A DNA stretch of 64,000 nucleotides from Betaproteobacteria bacterium (GCA_947453725.1 CANGHH010000009.1:141420-205419), one strand, 5' to 3'; counted from the stretch's first letter, positions 1-8,668 are shown. Notes: a model not told the origin generated them from the sequence alone. Numbers and translations are program-made.

Positions 1-327
1 GATGGACTTGGGGTCGGGCGCGGCCGGCCGGCTTTGCAGGTAGGCGTGGATGTCGGCCAGGTCGGCGTTGGGCAGGATCTTCTCGCTGTACGGCGGCATG
101 GCCCCGCGCGTGTTGCGCACGAAGGCCGTGATGTAGGCCAGCGGCTTGGTGTTGGGCGCCAGCGGCAGGCCCGCCTGGCCGCCCTGGCCTTCGAAGCCGT
201 GACATTGCCAGCAGCCGTTCTTGATGAAGGCGACCCGGCCCTTGTCGGCCGACTGGGCCTGCGCCGGGTTGGCGATCAGGGCCAGGCCCAGGGCGGCGCC
301 GGCCAGCGTGGCGAACTTGAAATTCAT
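1..327 (-). CDS. c-type cytochrome, 3' end beyond window edge
   Basis: The visible 109 codons start with MNFKFATLAGAALG and an export signal ending near ANPAQAQS, followed by one haem c site CWQCH (about residues 39-43) and a class I cytochrome c pattern with a downstream MPPYS methionine, the likely sixth haem ligand. The gene runs off the left edge, so its C-terminus is unseen. It lies 17 bases downstream of a Tat-exported ThDP enzyme and is probably in the same operon. Two further small cytochromes c flank the other ThDP enzyme. Role as a periplasmic electron acceptor for the ThDP enzymes is inferred from position only. Confidence 0.85.
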   Translation of the reverse strand, partial: MNFKFATLAGAALGLALIANPAQAQSADKGRVAFIKNGCWQCHGFEGQGGQAGLPLAPNTKPLAYITAFVRNTRGAMPPYSEKILPNADLADIHAYLQSRPAAPDPKSI

Positions 328-344
328 CTGCGTGCTCCTGGGGT

Positions 345-2306
345 TCAACGCGGTTGCGTCCACACGTTCAGCAGGGCCGGGTGGCCCGACTGCACCACGG
401 CCACGGCTTCCTTCAGCGCGGCCTTCAGTTCGTTCGGGTCCTTGATCGGACCCTTGGCCCACCAGCCCATCGACTTGGCGAGCAGGTGGTATTCGATGTC
501 GGGGTTCTCGATGCTGGTGCCGATCGGTCCCATGTCGGCGCCGTTGTTGACCTTGCGGTTGCGCATATTGGCCAGGCGCTGGACGTGCATGACTTCCTGG
601 TGGTAGCCGCGGTTGTTGTGCATCACCGACAGCAGCGGGATCTTGTGCTTGGCCGCCGTCCACAGCACGCCGGGCGCGAACATCAGGTCGCCGTCGCTCT
701 GGATGGCCACCGAGAAACGCCCCAGGTCCTTGTTGGCCAGCGCCGCGCCGACCGCCGCTGGCGCGCCGTAGCCGACGCCGTAGCCGCCTGAGCGGCCCAG
801 CCAGTGGTGGTGCTTTTCCATCGGCCACAGGCGGTTGGGCCAGTCGCTGACATTGCCCTCCGAGGCCACCAGCGACCAGTCCAGGTGCTTGATGGCGTCG
901 AAGGTTTCCATCACCAGCCGCGCGGTGCTGATCGGGCTGGCGTTCCAGGCCACGGCGGCGGCGGCGCGGGTGCGCAATTGCGCTTCGGCGTAGGCCTTCT
1001 TCGCCGGCTCGGCACGCTGCGCGATGACCGCCCTGCGTTCATTGGAGATGGCCGAGCGTACCGCCTCGATCAGCGCCGGCATCGTGGCCTGCGCGTCGGC
1101 GGCCATCTGCACGTCGATGACCTGGAAGCGCTGGAAGTCCTGGTAGTTGGACTTCATGCTCAGGTCGCGCGAATTGATGCTGATCAGCTTGGCCTGCGGC
1201 AGCATGCGCGTGCCGTTGACGCCGTGGCCGTCGTTCTCGCCGTTGTCGGTGTAGGTGTTGACCGTGGCCCAGATGTCGGCCAGTTCCAGGCCGATGATGA
1301 CGTCGGCCTGGGCCACCACGCCCGGGCCGCTGGCCAGGTAGTGGGTGCGCGGGAAGTTCATCCGGCTGCCCTGATCGACGACCGCGGCCTGCAGCAGCTC
1401 GGCCAGCTGCACCACCAGGGCCACGCCCTCGGGCGTGCGGGCGGCGCGGTCGACCACGATCACCGGCCGTTCGGCACCGGCCAGCAGGCGTGCGGCTTCC
1501 TTGACCGCGCCGGTGTCGCCCTGCGGCGGGCTGGTCGGCACGTAGCGCGGGATGGTCGGCAGCTGCCCGCCATGGGGGTGCACCGGTGCCATCTGCAGCG
1601 CGGCGTCGAGCGAGATCGCCACCGGGCCGTAGGGCGGCGTCATCGCGATCTTGTAGCCGCGCACGAAGCTCTGCGAGAAGTGCTGCAGGGAAACCGGCGC
1701 GTCGTCCCACTTGGTGTAGTCGCGGACCATCGCATTGATGTCCTGCGCGGCGTGGAAAGTGGGTACGCCGGGCGGGCGGTAGGCGGCATCCATGTCGTTG
1801 CCGCCGACGACGATCATCGGCACGCGGTCGCACCAGGCGTTGTAGATGGCCATCGACGCGTGCTGCAGGCCCACGGTGCCGTGGCACAGCGTCAGCAGCG
1901 GCTTGCCCGAGGCTTTGAAGTAGCCGTGGGCCATGGCCACCGCCGATTCCTCATGCATGCAGGTCAGGAACTCCGGCATGCGGTTCTCGCCGTAGTCGAT
2001 CAGCGATTCGTGCAGCGCGCGGAAGCTGGACGCGCAGTTCGACGGCAGGTACTTGATGTCGAGCGACTTGATGACGTCGACCATGAAGTCCGAACCCGGC
2101 TTGCCGGGGATGCGGGCCGGGTCGGGCGGCGTGCCGGCTTCCATCGCGGCGCCGTGCGCCGACGGCGGCAGCACCGCCGGCTTGGCTGCCGGTTCGGCGG
2201 CGCTGGCGCTGGCTGCCGGCGCCAGCACGGCGGCGGCGCCGCTGGCCATCACGCCACCGAGAAAGCCCCGGCGGGGCAATGTTTCAGGCGGATTCTTGTC
2301 GTTCAT
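345..2306 (-). CDS. Tat-exported ThDP-dependent enzyme (acetolactate synthase/benzoylformate decarboxylase superfamily)
   Basis: 653 aa. An N-terminal twin-arginine leader (PRRGFLGG, residues 11-18, then an Ala-rich stretch to about 38) precedes a three-domain ThDP fold. The activating glutamate of the PYR domain is visible as HEES (E119). The ThDP-Mg motif of the PP domain appears as SDGD near 537-540 followed by HNN near 563-565, so the usual GDG glycine is serine. I see no clear FAD-binding acetolactate synthase signature. Cofactor loading in the cytoplasm followed by Tat export would fit a folded ThDP enzyme. It sits between two c-type cytochrome genes and has a paralogue at 2671-4593. 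The substrate is unknown; a 2-oxoacid is the family default. Acetolactate synthase activity is unlikely for an exported protein. Confidence 0.85.
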   Translation of the reverse strand: MNDKNPPETLPRRGFLGGVMASGAAAVLAPAASASAAEPAAKPAVLPPSAHGAAMEAGTPPDPARIPGKPGSDFMVDVIKSLDIKYLPSNCASSFRALHESLIDYGENRMPEFLTCMHEESAVAMAHGYFKASGKPLLTLCHGTVGLQHASMAIYNAWCDRVPMIVVGGNDMDAAYRPPGVPTFHAAQDINAMVRDYTKWDDAPVSLQHFSQSFVRGYKIAMTPPYGPVAISLDAALQMAPVHPHGGQLPTIPRYVPTSPPQGDTGAVKEAARLLAGAERPVIVVDRAARTPEGVALVVQLAELLQAAVVDQGSRMNFPRTHYLASGPGVVAQADVIIGLELADIWATVNTYTDNGENDGHGVNGTRMLPQAKLISINSRDLSMKSNYQDFQRFQVIDVQMAADAQATMPALIEAVRSAISNERRAVIAQRAEPAKKAYAEAQLRTRAAAAVAWNASPISTARLVMETFDAIKHLDWSLVASEGNVSDWPNRLWPMEKHHHWLGRSGGYGVGYGAPAAVGAALANKDLGRFSVAIQSDGDLMFAPGVLWTAAKHKIPLLSVMHNNRGYHQEVMHVQRLANMRNRKVNNGADMGPIGTSIENPDIEYHLLAKSMGWWAKGPIKDPNELKAALKEAVAVVQSGHPALLNVWTQPR

Positions 2307-2366
2307 CGGGGTCTCCGTTGTCGTTCGCTGTTTTTCGATGTCGTTCGATGCTTCGGCCGGCGGGTT

Positions 2367-2666
2367 TCAACCGCCGCTCTTCACGTAATCCCACAAGGCC
2401 TTGATGTCCTCGGCCGAGAGCTGGCTCTGCCAGGCCGGCATGCCCTTGGCCGTGCCCTTGAGCACGGCCTGCTGGAAGCGCGTGGCCTCGGTGGCTGGAA
2501 ACCGGCGCAGGTCGAAGGCCAGCCCGGCCGGCGCCTGCATCTGCTTGCCGTGGCATTTGGCGCAGTGCTCGTCGAAGATCTCGCGGCCGATGGCGGCGTC
2601 GTCGGCGTGGCCGGGCCCGGCGGCCAGCAGCCAGGCCGTTGCGAATCCGTAGACAGCGGCGCGCAT
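2367..2666 (-). CDS. small periplasmic c-type cytochrome
   Basis: 99 aa from MRAAVYGFATAW, chosen because this ATG lies 4 bases after the stop of the upstream ThDP gene and begins a signal peptide (cleavage near GHADDAA). One haem site, CAKCH (about residues 34-38), is followed by a class I cytochrome c fold with KGMPAW supplying the methionine ligand and a final helix DIKALWDYVKSG. The domain pattern is that of the CccA/cytochrome c family that accepts electrons from periplasmic dehydrogenases. It lies between the two ThDP enzyme genes and is probably cotranscribed with both. Confidence 0.88.
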   Translation of the reverse strand: MRAAVYGFATAWLLAAGPGHADDAAIGREIFDEHCAKCHGKQMQAPAGLAFDLRRFPATEATRFQQAVLKGTAKGMPAWQSQLSAEDIKALWDYVKSGG

Positions 2667-2670
2667 CGCT

Positions 2671-4593
2671 TCAGGCCTTGCGCATGGCGTGGCCGCTGAT
2701 CGCGGGTATCCAGGGCTGGTCGGTCCAGCCGATGCCGCGCCTGGCGGTCTGCACGTCGATGAGATAAGGCTTGCCGTCCAGCGTCGCGGCCTTGGCACGG
2801 GCCAGTGCGGCCTTCAGCTCCAGCGGGTTGTTCACGACCTCGCCCTTGACGCCGAAGCCGGCGGCAATCGAGGCCATGTTCATGTCGGGTTTGCCGAGAT
2901 AGCTGCCCACGTAATGGCCGGACTCCACCAGACGCCCCGAAGGCGCATTGGCAATCGTCCGCGTGTGCGGCCCGGCGTAGGCGTGGTTGTTGTAGACGAT
3001 GGTGATGACGGGCAACTCCAGCCGCGCCATGTTCCACAGGGCGTGCGGCCCGAAGAGGAAGCTGCCGTCGCCGACCAGGCAGATCACCTGCTGCCTGGGC
3101 CGCGCCAGCTGCACCCCGGCGGCCGTGCCGACGCCCGATCCGAGGTGGCCGCCGTAGTAGAAGAAGAGTTCGCGCCCGCCGAGCGGGTTGAAGTTGAACG
3201 AATGCATGGCCACCGAACCGGCCTCGTGCACGACGATGGCGTCGGGGTCGGCGAACTGCGCCACTTCCCAGGTCACCCGGTCGGCGATCAGCGGCGCGTG
3301 GTTCCACTCGGGGTTGTTGACGATGCCCGCCCGCAGCACGCGGGCCTGCGTCGTGAAGGTCCGCACCTCGGCCGCGCGCGCGGCGGCGCGGGCGTGCAGG
3401 GCCGGCGTCATCAGCTGCTCGACGGCGGCGATCAGGTCGTCCAGGCCCAGACCGACATCGGCCACCAGGGGCACGTCGGTGCTCATCACCTTGCCCATGT
3501 TGTTGTAGTCGATGCGCATGTCGATGAACTTGACGCCGCGCGCAACGATCGGGCTGTTGCCGTTGTGCTGCATCTTGTTGCCGACATTGATCACCAGGTC
3601 GTGGTTCTTCGGCCAGCTGATCGAGGCCAGCGTGCCGGCCGGCGCGTTGCCGACCCACAGCGGGTGCGCCTCGGGGAAGTTGGCCCACAGCTGGCGCATC
3701 TGCGTCACCGGCAGGCCCAGCAGCTCGGCCAGGCGCACGGCCTGCCCGACAGCCTTGGCCTTGGTGACCTCGTCGCCCACCACCAGCACCGGCATCCGGG
3801 CTTCGACCAGCAGACGGGCGGCGCGCTCCACCTCGGTCGGGTTGGGCCGCACGCGCATCCGCGTGTCGAAGTGGCTCTGCTGGATGATCTCGGTGCGGGT
3901 GCGCTCTTCGGTGTAGTCGGAATGCCAGGTCAGGTAGGCCGGCCCATGCGGCGGCGTCCAGGCAGTCTTGAAGGCATGGCGCACGGTCTCGGCAATCATC
4001 GCCGGGCCGCGCGCGGCCCACGAATACTTGGTCAGCGGTTGCAGCACCTGTTCCTGGTTGGCAATCTCCTCGAAGCCGTCGCGCCCGGCGCGGCGCGAGC
4101 TGTCGGTGCGGTAGGAATAGACCACCAGCGGCGTCTGTTCCTTGTAGGCGTTGAAGACCTGGCCCATCGCGTTCATCAGGCCGACCGAGCCGGCCTGCAT
4201 CACGATGGTCGGTTGTTGCGAAGCCTTGGTGTAGCCGGCGGCCATCGCCGCGCCCGGGCCTTCGTGCGGCGTCAGGATGTACTTCAGCTGCGGCCGGTCG
4301 ACCAGCGCCTCGTAGAACTGCGCGTCCTCGCTGGCCGAGTTGCCGAAGACGTACTGCACGCCGCAGCCGATCAGCTGCTCGGCGAAGCAGGCGCCGCCGG
4401 TGCCGGTGAAGCTCTTGACGGGCGGCGTTGCGCCGCCCGCCGGCAGCGCGGGCGTCTGCGCCTGCGCGGCGTTGTTCACCGATGACAGCACGGCCTCGGC
4501 CGCAGCCAGCGTGACGCCGGCGGTCTTCAGGTTGTCGAGAAAGCCGCGCCGCGAGATGGCCTTCGACAGATAACCCTGGACGAGGTCTCTCAT
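2671..4593 (-). CDS. Tat-exported ThDP-dependent enzyme, second paralogue
   Basis: 640 aa from MRDLVQGYL. This ATG overlaps the stop of the upstream cytochrome gene (ATGA), which decides the start. The leader has a near-consensus Tat box SRRGFL (residues 14-19). The ThDP fold shows the activating glutamate in PHEG (E111) and a complete GDG...NN motif (about 508-510 and 535-536). It is clearly related to the protein at 345-2306, but the two differ enough that they may act on different substrates or as unlike subunits. Coupling to cytochromes on both sides suggests electrons from the ThDP intermediate go to haem c, since no FAD or CoA partner is encoded here. Substrate not recognisable. Confidence 0.85.
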   Translation of the reverse strand: MRDLVQGYLSKAISRRGFLDNLKTAGVTLAAAEAVLSSVNNAAQAQTPALPAGGATPPVKSFTGTGGACFAEQLIGCGVQYVFGNSASEDAQFYEALVDRPQLKYILTPHEGPGAAMAAGYTKASQQPTIVMQAGSVGLMNAMGQVFNAYKEQTPLVVYSYRTDSSRRAGRDGFEEIANQEQVLQPLTKYSWAARGPAMIAETVRHAFKTAWTPPHGPAYLTWHSDYTEERTRTEIIQQSHFDTRMRVRPNPTEVERAARLLVEARMPVLVVGDEVTKAKAVGQAVRLAELLGLPVTQMRQLWANFPEAHPLWVGNAPAGTLASISWPKNHDLVINVGNKMQHNGNSPIVARGVKFIDMRIDYNNMGKVMSTDVPLVADVGLGLDDLIAAVEQLMTPALHARAAARAAEVRTFTTQARVLRAGIVNNPEWNHAPLIADRVTWEVAQFADPDAIVVHEAGSVAMHSFNFNPLGGRELFFYYGGHLGSGVGTAAGVQLARPRQQVICLVGDGSFLFGPHALWNMARLELPVITIVYNNHAYAGPHTRTIANAPSGRLVESGHYVGSYLGKPDMNMASIAAGFGVKGEVVNNPLELKAALARAKAATLDGKPYLIDVQTARRGIGWTDQPWIPAISGHAMRKA

Positions 4594-4952
4594 GGCTGGC
4601 TCCGCGGTGCGAAGCGCGGCACCGTGGTGCCGTAGTCGGTGGCCAGGAAAGCGGCCATCTGACGGATGTCCTCGCCGCTCCACACCGCGCCGCGCGCCAC
4701 CATGCGGTAGAGCGTCGCTTCCCAGCCGCGGGCGTCCAGACGCTGGTCACGCCAGATCGATTCGGTGTGGCACTGGAAGCATTTGCCCATCGTCATCTCG
4801 CGGCCCGGGTGCGGCGGCACGGCCGGCGCTGAAGCCGCCGGCAGGGCCGCGGCGGCCGGCGCTGCGCGGGCCGGCGCGGCGTCCTGCGCCAAGGCTGATC
4901 CGGCGCAAGCCAGCAGCAGCGCAAACAAAGTCCCGGGGCGGTCGATCGGCAT
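4590..4952 (-). CDS. periplasmic c-type cytochrome, first of the cytochrome/ThDP series
   Basis: 120 aa. A signal peptide (MPIDRPGTLFALLLACAGSALAQ) is followed by an Ala/Pro linker and one haem site, CFQCH (about residues 58-62), with YRMVARGA and DIRQMAAFLA further on. The arrangement resembles the small cytochrome subunits that serve periplasmic oxidoreductases such as sulfite dehydrogenases (family resemblance only). Its stop overlaps the ATG of the next ThDP gene, so the two products are probably made in a fixed ratio. It starts 83 bases after the Rieske beta subunit gene; that gap may hold an internal promoter, but no clear boxes are seen. Confidence 0.85.
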   Translation of the reverse strand: MPIDRPGTLFALLLACAGSALAQDAAPARAAPAAAALPAASAPAVPPHPGREMTMGKCFQCHTESIWRDQRLDARGWEATLYRMVARGAVWSGEDIRQMAAFLATDYGTTVPRFAPRSQP

Positions 4953-5035
4953 CGGTGTCTCCTCGTTGCTCGCCGGGCTGCGGCGGTCGGCCGCCGCAGC
5001 CTGGTCTTCACAGGGTCATTCCTTGGCGGCTGCCA

Positions 5036-5542
5036 TCACAGGATGAAACTCACCAGCCCCATCGCGCCCAGTTCGTGGGCGTCGAGCACGGCCTGGCGCT
5101 GGACGATGCGCAGGCCGTCGGGCGTGGCGCGCAGCCGGTGGCGGTACTGGCCGACGAAGGTGCGGATGTCGGCGTTGCGGCGGTGGCGGTAGACGATGAA
5201 ATTGGCTTCGATGGCCAGTTCGTCGTCGCGGCCTTCGGGTGCGCGCGCCGTGATGCGCACATTGCCGATCAGCCGCCGGGTGCGCGAGTGCGGGAATTCG
5301 GCGTGCGCGTTGCGGTCCTTCAGGCGCAGCACCCGTTCGCGGATGCGCCGGATGTCGTCGGCGACCATGAACAGCGCGTCGGCCGGCGCCGAGTCGGGTG
5401 CGTCGTTGCTGGGCACGCGGTAGGTGGCGTCGTCGGTCAGCAGGGTCAGCCAGTCGTCGAGCCGCCAGTCGTCGAGCAAGGCGGCTTCCTCGAACAGGAA
5501 ATCCTCGACCTGGGCGCGGGTGATGTCGGCGGCCGCGCTCAC
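5036..5542 (-). CDS. aromatic-ring-hydroxylating dioxygenase beta (small) subunit
   Basis: 168 aa starting VSAAADITRAQVEDF. The GTG overlaps the TGA of the alpha subunit (GTGA), which fixes the start. The protein has the cystatin-like cone fold signature of ring-hydroxylating dioxygenase small subunits: an acidic N-terminal helix with LLDDWRLDDWLTLLTDDA, RRLIGNVRI in the middle, and RHRRNADIRTFVGQYRHRL near the end. It is structural, forming an alpha3beta3 hexamer with the subunit at 5539-6837. No ferredoxin or reductase gene lies nearby. Confidence 0.9.
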   Translation of the reverse strand: MSAAADITRAQVEDFLFEEAALLDDWRLDDWLTLLTDDATYRVPSNDAPDSAPADALFMVADDIRRIRERVLRLKDRNAHAEFPHSRTRRLIGNVRITARAPEGRDDELAIEANFIVYRHRRNADIRTFVGQYRHRLRATPDGLRIVQRQAVLDAHELGAMGLVSFIL

Positions 5543-6837
5543 GCGACATCTCCCATCAGCTCGGCCCATTGCAGCCAGAAGGCCCGCAGGTGCAACTCGT
5601 CGGTGTTCAGCTGCTCGCCTTCCTTGGCCATGCCGCGCGACATCACGCTCCACGGCACTTCGCGCCACGAGGCCAGGCCCAGCTGCACCGATTCCAGCGC
5701 TTCCACGTCGTCGGGCGTGGCGAAGCCACCGGGGCCGTAGAAGGTCAGGAAGCTGTCCAGCCGAACGGCCCGCGCGGCCGGCGTTTCTTCCACCGGGCCC
5801 AGCGCCCAGGCGCGGACCTGCATCAGGTTGGCGGCGCGCGGCTGGAAGCTGCGGATGGTCACCGAGGAACCGTCGTTGATCACCAGGTTCGGGAAGACGA
5901 CCAGGTTGCGGTTGGTGTCGGCCACGCGGGTGGCGCGGGCCTCGCCCAGGCGCGCGAAGAGCTCGGCGCGGATGCTGTCGATCTCGGGCCTGGCGGCTTC
6001 GCCGTAGAGCGGGATCCACTTGGCGACCGGCCGGCCGCGGAAGTTGACGTTGTCGATCACCGCGTGGCCGTTGCCCAGCGCCTTGCCGATGCCGTGCGCC
6101 GGCATGGTCGCGCCGACCTGCGACTTGTCGGGCCGCTTGATCTCGACCCCCGAACGCTTCATGTAGTTCAGCCAGGTGCTGTGCGTCGTCATCAGGTGGT
6201 AGTCGTCGAAGCTGTTCTCCACCAGCAGCTTCCAGTTCGCCTTCATGTCGTATTCCTGCGTGCCGCGGATGACCTCCATGCGGCCCGACGGCGACTGGTC
6301 GACGATCAGGTCGAGGTACTCCTTGGCGCCGGCCAGGTAGTCGACCAGCGGCTGGGCGTCCGGGTTGAACGACAGGAAGACGAAGCCCTGGTAGCTGGCG
6401 ACGTGCGGTGGTTCGGCCAGGCCCAGCTTGCAGCGGTCGAAGCTCGGCGGATAGCTCGCCGCGCCGGGGACGCCGTCGAGTTCGCCGTCGCGGTTGTACG
6501 ACCAGCCGTGGTAGAAGCAGAAGAAGCCCTTGGCATTGCCTTCGGGTTCGCGGCAGACGATGGCGCCGCGGTGGCGGCAGACGTTCAGGTAGGCGCGGAT
6601 CTCGCCTTTCGAATCGCGGCAGAAGATGATCGGTCGGCCGCAGACGTCGCGGGTCTTGAAGTCGCCCGGTTCGCGGACTTCCGATTCATGGCCGACGTAG
6701 AGCCAGCAGGTGTCGAAGATGCGGCGCATCTCGGCTTCGAAGACGGCCGGGTCGACCAGCGCACGGCGGTTGACCTGGAAGTCCTGGTTCGCCGGGGAGT
6801 GGATGACGAATTCGGGTTTCATCGCGACGGCTTTCAA
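5539..6837 (-). CDS. Rieske non-haem iron oxygenase, alpha (large) subunit
   Basis: 432 aa. The N-terminal Rieske [2Fe-2S] site is CRHRG (C87, H89) and CFYHGW (C107, H110). The C-terminal catalytic domain has the mononuclear iron motif DDYHLMTTH (H214, H219), so both centres are intact. I placed the start at a TTG that overlaps the previous stop (TTGA) and follows a good GAGGA ribosome site. An ATG 15 bases further in (MKPEFVIH) is the alternative but lacks a ribosome site. The neighbours are a gentisate-dioxygenase-type cupin and an FAH-family hydrolase, which suggests a hydroxylated aromatic acid destined for gentisate-type ring cleavage. Substrate not determined; it is clearly distinct from the TphA2 at 21253. 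Confidence 0.9.
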   Translation of the reverse strand: MKAVAMKPEFVIHSPANQDFQVNRRALVDPAVFEAEMRRIFDTCWLYVGHESEVREPGDFKTRDVCGRPIIFCRDSKGEIRAYLNVCRHRGAIVCREPEGNAKGFFCFYHGWSYNRDGELDGVPGAASYPPSFDRCKLGLAEPPHVASYQGFVFLSFNPDAQPLVDYLAGAKEYLDLIVDQSPSGRMEVIRGTQEYDMKANWKLLVENSFDDYHLMTTHSTWLNYMKRSGVEIKRPDKSQVGATMPAHGIGKALGNGHAVIDNVNFRGRPVAKWIPLYGEAARPEIDSIRAELFARLGEARATRVADTNRNLVVFPNLVINDGSSVTIRSFQPRAANLMQVRAWALGPVEETPAARAVRLDSFLTFYGPGGFATPDDVEALESVQLGLASWREVPWSVMSRGMAKEGEQLNTDELHLRAFWLQWAELMGDVA

Positions 6838-7805
6838 AGGTGTTCCTCGCGCCAGTAGCCCAGCGCTTCCTGCGCGGCGCGGTCGGAAAAGCTGAAGAGA
6901 AAACTGTCTTCGTCGGCTTCCAGGCGATAGGGTTCCCAGGCCGGCACGACCAGGGTGTCGTGCGGCTGCAGCTCATGGACACGGCCACCGGTTTCGACAC
7001 GGCAGGCGCCGCTCGCCAGGTTGAAGACCTGGCCTTCGGTGCTGCGGTAGGCCAGGCCGCGAAAACCGGCCGGCAGCAGCTGCATGCAGGCCGACATCGT
7101 CAGGAAAGCGTGGCTGCCGGTGGCCGGACTGGCATAGCGCAGGCGGTGGCCGTGCACCGGGTCGGCGGCCGACGGCGCCATCGCGCGCAGCTGGGCGCAG
7201 GTGTCTTCGAAGCGGAAGACCAGCAGGCTGTTCTGCGCATCCACCACCGGGTGCTTGTCGTCCGGGTGGTTCTCGCGGAAATGCGCACCCAGGAGTTGCG
7301 CGAAGGGCGTGTCCAGCCCGTCCAGCCAGACCACCGGACCCTGGCCCAGGTTGCCGTGGTCGTGCCAGGCCCAGGGCGGCGTGATGACGAAATCGCCGGG
7401 CTCGATCGCGATGCGTTCGCCGGCGACGGCCAGGTAGGCACCCGAGCCTTCGACGACGAAGCGCAGGGCGGCGGGCGTGTGGCGGTGCGAGGGCGCGACC
7501 TCGCCGGGCAGGATGATCTGCAAGCCCGCGTACAGCGAATTCGTGATGAAGGAGGTGCCGCGCAAGGCCGGGTTCTCCATCACCAGCACGCGGCGTTCGG
7601 CCTGCTTCTTGGTGATCAGCTCGGCGCTCTGCGCCAGCAGCGGCCGCAGGTCGGCGTAGCGCCAGATGGCGGGCAGGCAGTCGGAACCGGGCACCAGCCG
7701 CGCCTTGCGTTCCCACAGCGGCGACAGGTCGAGCTTCGAGATGTCGGCCGAGAACGCGGTGAGTGCCGAGGCGGCCGCTGGGGCCGCCGCCGCCTCGCCG
7801 CTCAT
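6834..7805 (-). CDS. gentisate 1,2-dioxygenase-type cupin ring-cleavage dioxygenase
   Basis: 323 aa from MSGEAAAAPAA; the ATG overlaps the FAH stop (ATGA). It is bicupin in organisation. The N-terminal cupin carries HRHTPAALRFVVEG (H107, H109) and WAWHDHGN (H148, H150), then the family phrase WLDGLDTPFAQ, all hallmarks of gentisate, salicylate and 1-hydroxy-2-naphthoate dioxygenases. It would open a hydroxylated ring at the carbon bearing the carboxylate to give a maleylpyruvate-type product, cytoplasmic and Fe(II)-dependent. The adjacent FAH-family gene would hydrolyse that product. A GST-type maleylpyruvate isomerase is not found in the window, so direct hydrolysis is possible. Confidence 0.88.
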   Translation of the reverse strand: MSGEAAAAPAAASALTAFSADISKLDLSPLWERKARLVPGSDCLPAIWRYADLRPLLAQSAELITKKQAERRVLVMENPALRGTSFITNSLYAGLQIILPGEVAPSHRHTPAALRFVVEGSGAYLAVAGERIAIEPGDFVITPPWAWHDHGNLGQGPVVWLDGLDTPFAQLLGAHFRENHPDDKHPVVDAQNSLLVFRFEDTCAQLRAMAPSAADPVHGHRLRYASPATGSHAFLTMSACMQLLPAGFRGLAYRSTEGQVFNLASGACRVETGGRVHELQPHDTLVVPAWEPYRLEADEDSFLFSFSDRAAQEALGYWREEHL

Positions 7806-8668
7806 GGCGCTGGCGGGATGAAGATCGACGCCCGGCCGCCGTCGCTCTGCACCACCTTCATCGTCATGCCGCCGATGCGTTCGAACTCGATGCGCACCCG
7901 GTCGCCGTTGCGGATCGGCCCGACGCCGGCCGGCGTGCCGCAGGCGATGATGTCGCCCGGCTCCAGCGTCATGATGTGCGAGGCGACTTCGATCATCCCG
8001 GGGATGTCGAGCACCAGGTCGCGCGTGTTGGCGTCCTGGCGCAGTTCGTCGTTGACCCACAGCTGGCCGCGCAGCGCGTTCGGGTCGCCCAATTCGTCGG
8101 CGGTGACGATCCACGGGCCCACCGGGCAGAAGCTGTCGTAGGCCTTGCGCGCGACGCGCTCTTCCTTGCCGCGGACCACGATGTCCATCAGGCAGGAATA
8201 GCCGAAGATCACCGAAGCCCAGTCTTCGCGCTTGACGTCGCGGCAGCGGGTGCCGATGACGATGGCCAGTTCGCATTCGTGGTCGATCCGGCGTTCGGGC
8301 AGGTCTGGCAGCACGATGTCGTCGCCGGCGCCGCACAGCGACGACGGCGGCTTCAGGAAGAAGCCCAGGTTGGTGGCGCGAAGATCGCGGCCCATCTCGA
8401 TGCCGTGGTCGTGGTAATTGATCGGGTAGGCGATGACCTTGCTGGCCGCCGGCACCGGCGTGCGCAGTGTCACGCTGGACAGCGGCACGCCCGGGCGCTG
8501 GGCCGCGGCTTCCAGCGCCGGGCGAAAGCGCGCGAAGTCGGCGATCAGCCGGTTCATCGCCACCGGCGGCCAGGCGTGGACGTCGCTGTCCAGCAGGTCC
8601 GAGACATCGACGATGCGGTCATCGACCACGAGGCCAACCTGGCCGTTGTCAAAGCGGGTGATTTTCAA
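7802..8668 (-). CDS. fumarylacetoacetate hydrolase family protein (acylpyruvate hydrolase)
   Basis: 288 aa, starting at TTG (MKITRFDNGQVGLV) behind an AGAGG ribosome site. It has the FAH fold: residues near YPINYHDHG, the metal-binding DHECELAIVIG stretch, SCLMDIVVR, and GDIIACGTPAGVG near the end. It probably cleaves the ring-fission product of the neighbouring cupin into pyruvate and a dicarboxylate. At 288 aa it is of the long FAH type rather than the short NagK-type fumarylpyruvate hydrolase. It is the first gene of the minus-strand operon, with its start next to an inverted repeat at 8671-8697. Confidence 0.88.
   Translation of the reverse strand: MKITRFDNGQVGLVVDDRIVDVSDLLDSDVHAWPPVAMNRLIADFARFRPALEAAAQRPGVPLSSVTLRTPVPAASKVIAYPINYHDHGIEMGRDLRATNLGFFLKPPSSLCGAGDDIVLPDLPERRIDHECELAIVIGTRCRDVKREDWASVIFGYSCLMDIVVRGKEERVARKAYDSFCPVGPWIVTADELGDPNALRGQLWVNDELRQDANTRDLVLDIPGMIEVASHIMTLEPGDIIACGTPAGVGPIRNGDRVRIEFERIGGMTMKVVQSDGGRASIFIPPAP

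Noticed and set aside
345..4593. Calling the two ThDP proteins acetolactate synthase (ilvB)
   Set aside because: Both have Tat leaders, no regulatory subunit gene is near, and they alternate with cytochromes c; only the superfamily is supported.
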